Positions 39,316-40,307 of a stretch of DNA of 40,307 nt are shown here, one piece after another (positions within the stretch are counted from its first letter, which is position 1; every line of letters starts with the position of its first letter). The DNA comes from JAGSOU01 sp049974865 (GTDB lineage Bacteria > Pseudomonadota > Alphaproteobacteria > Rhodobacterales > Rhodobacteraceae): positions 1 through 40,307 of the forward strand of contig JBNGCX010000036.1 in NCBI GenBank assembly GCA_049974865.1. The letters are read 5' to 3'. Made by a program: the position numbers and the translations under genes. The notes under the pieces were generated by a model. The model saw only the letters and a program-made list of their open reading frames with translations, searched no databases and was not told where the DNA came from.

Positions 39316-40307
39316 TTACAGCATCAGCCGGCGCACATCGCCGAGCAGGTGTTTCAGCGTCGCGCAGAAGCGGGCCGCCAGCGCCCCGTCGATGGCGCGG
39401 TGGTCGTAGCTCAGGCTGAGCGGCTGCATCAGCCGCGGCACGAACTGCTCGCCATCCCAGACCGGCGCCATCTTGGCCCGCGTCAGGCCGAGGATCGCCA
39501 CCTCGGGCGCGTTCACGATCGGGGTGAAGGAGGTGCCGCCGATGCCGCCCAGCGACGAGATGGTGAAGCTCGCCCCCTGCATCTCCTCGCCCTTCAGCTT
39601 GCCCTCGCGGGCCTTGGCCGACAGCGCGCCCAGCTCCTTGCTGATTTCGATGATCCCCTTGCGGTCGGCATCCCGGATCACCGGCACCACCAGGCCGTTC
39701 GGCGTGTCCGCGGCAAAGCCGATATTGTAGAAATCCTTCTTGATCAGCTTGTCGCCGTCGGGATGGAGAGAGCTGTTCACCTCCCAATGGGCCTTCAGCG
39801 CCGAAACGCTGGCCTTGATCACGAAGCTCAGCAGCGTGACGCGGTATCCGTCCTGCTTGGCCTGCGCATCGAGTTCGCGCCGGTAGGCGTCGAGATCGGT
39901 GATATCGGCTTCCTCGTTATGGGTGACATGCGGGATGTTCAGCCACGAGCGGTGCAGCGCGGGGCCCGAGATCTTCTTGATCCGGGGCATCTCCACCTCT
40001 TCCACGGGGCCGAATTTCGAGAAATCGACGGCCGGGATGGGCGGGATGCCCATGCCGCCCTGTGCCGATCCGGCCGCGGCGGCAGGCGCGTTGGCGGCCT
40101 TGAAATAGGCCGTCACGTCCTCGCGCAGGATGCGGCCCTTGCGGCCGCTGCCGTTCACCTGCGCCAGGTCGACCCCCAGGCTGCGGGCAAAGGCGCGGAC
40201 GGAGGGCGAGGCATGGGCCTTGCCGAATCCCGCATCGGTCACCGGCGCAGGGGCCGGTGCGGGCGCGGCCGCCGGGGCAGGGGCGGGCGCCGCAGGGGCG
40301 GCGGCGG
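39316..40307 (-). CDS. aceF: Dihydrolipoamide acetyltransferase (E2) of pyruvate dehydrogenase, 5' part missing
   Basis: About 330 C-terminal residues are visible; the start and lipoyl domain(s) lie beyond the window edge. From the edge inward there is a flexible Ala/Pro linker, then the E3-binding peripheral subunit domain (ASPSVRAFARSLGVDLAQVNGSGRKGRILREDV), a second linker, and the acetyltransferase core. The core has the active-site YDHRAIDGALAARF near the C-terminus and FTISSLGGIGGTSFTPIVN. The enzyme moves the acetyl group from lipoamide to CoA. The open frame runs to the last base, so the in-window GTG used by automatic calls at about 40242 is not the start. The E1 genes are expected just outside. 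Confidence 0.95.
   Translation of the reverse strand, partial: AAAPAAPAPAPAAAPAPAPAPVTDAGFGKAHASPSVRAFARSLGVDLAQVNGSGRKGRILREDVTAYFKAANAPAAAAGSAQGGMGIPPIPAVDFSKFGPVEEVEMPRIKKISGPALHRSWLNIPHVTHNEEADITDLDAYRRELDAQAKQDGYRVTLLSFVIKASVSALKAHWEVNSSLHPDGDKLIKKDFYNIGFAADTPNGLVVPVIRDADRKGIIEISKELGALSAKAREGKLKGEEMQGASFTISSLGGIGGTSFTPIVNAPEVAILGLTRAKMAPVWDGEQFVPRLMQPLSLSYDHRAIDGALAARFCATLKHLLGDVRRLML

Noticed and set aside
40242..40307. Start of aceF at the in-frame GTG near 40242
   Set aside because: The Ala/Pro linker continues in frame to the window edge and no lipoyl domain is included, so the gene is truncated by the window.

Overview
The window is GC-rich and tightly packed, with about 36 protein genes, many joined by 1- to 8-base stop/start overlaps. 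Several features point to an alphaproteobacterium of the Rhodobacteraceae/Roseobacter type. These are the protein variants, the beta-oxidation cluster with tandem MerR regulators, a pyruvate dehydrogenase E3 with its own lipoyl domain, and paired copies of an intergenic element with a GAGTATTT...ACCAAGA core. I cannot name the genus. I see no tRNA or rRNA genes, no CRISPR array, no insertion sequence and no prophage. This is core-like chromosome rather than an island.

Layout, left to right. (1) 1-2300: glyA (-) and nadK (+) diverge from a leader containing a long hairpin. (2) 2422-9919 (-): an NtrC-type sigma-54 response regulator translationally coupled to a soluble hybrid histidine kinase, then prpE (propionyl-CoA synthetase) with TTTGCAAA octamers upstream, then maeB (malic enzyme). 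(3) 10087-14617 (+): a nucleoside salvage operon, cdd-deoA-deoB-add-upp, with overlapping or nearly touching genes. (4) 14684-20377: a SPOR-domain envelope protein with a strong terminator, a membrane protein resembling a catalytically dead M48 peptidase, an acyl-CoA ligase, a sulfotransferase-like protein and a Hint-domain protein. (5) 20365-27701 (-): a beta-oxidation operon read as MerR, acyl-CoA dehydrogenase, a small 70-residue protein, a GST, thiolase and FadJ-like trifunctional enzyme. A second MerR gene lies upstream, and a MerR-type dyad promoter lies between the two regulators.

(6) 27762-31273: a 10-TM metal-exporter-like protein with a Fur/Mur-like box, divergent from two tandem hotdog thioesterases that overlap a MATE transporter. 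(7) 31284-33024 (-): DUF952, pyrD and an ArsC-like gene joined by GTGA overlaps. (8) 33165-37369: a secreted 5'-nucleotidase with terminator, a flavodoxin-like protein, a periplasmic thioredoxin-fold/CcdA fusion, and an SRAP (HMCES/YedK) protein divergent from it across an FNR-type box. (9) 37575-40307 (-): lpd and the 3' part of aceF of the pyruvate dehydrogenase complex, truncated at the window edge.

The metabolic theme is carbon and acyl-CoA flux: propionate activation, fatty acid oxidation, malic enzyme and pyruvate dehydrogenase, together with nucleotide recycling. No single gene set looks like a wholly new system. The most useful leads are: (a) the sensorless kinase/sigma-54 regulator pair; (b) the glyA leader RNA; (c) the FNR-box-associated thioredoxin/CcdA fusion; (d) the dead M48-like membrane protein; (e) the inverted pair of intergenic elements.
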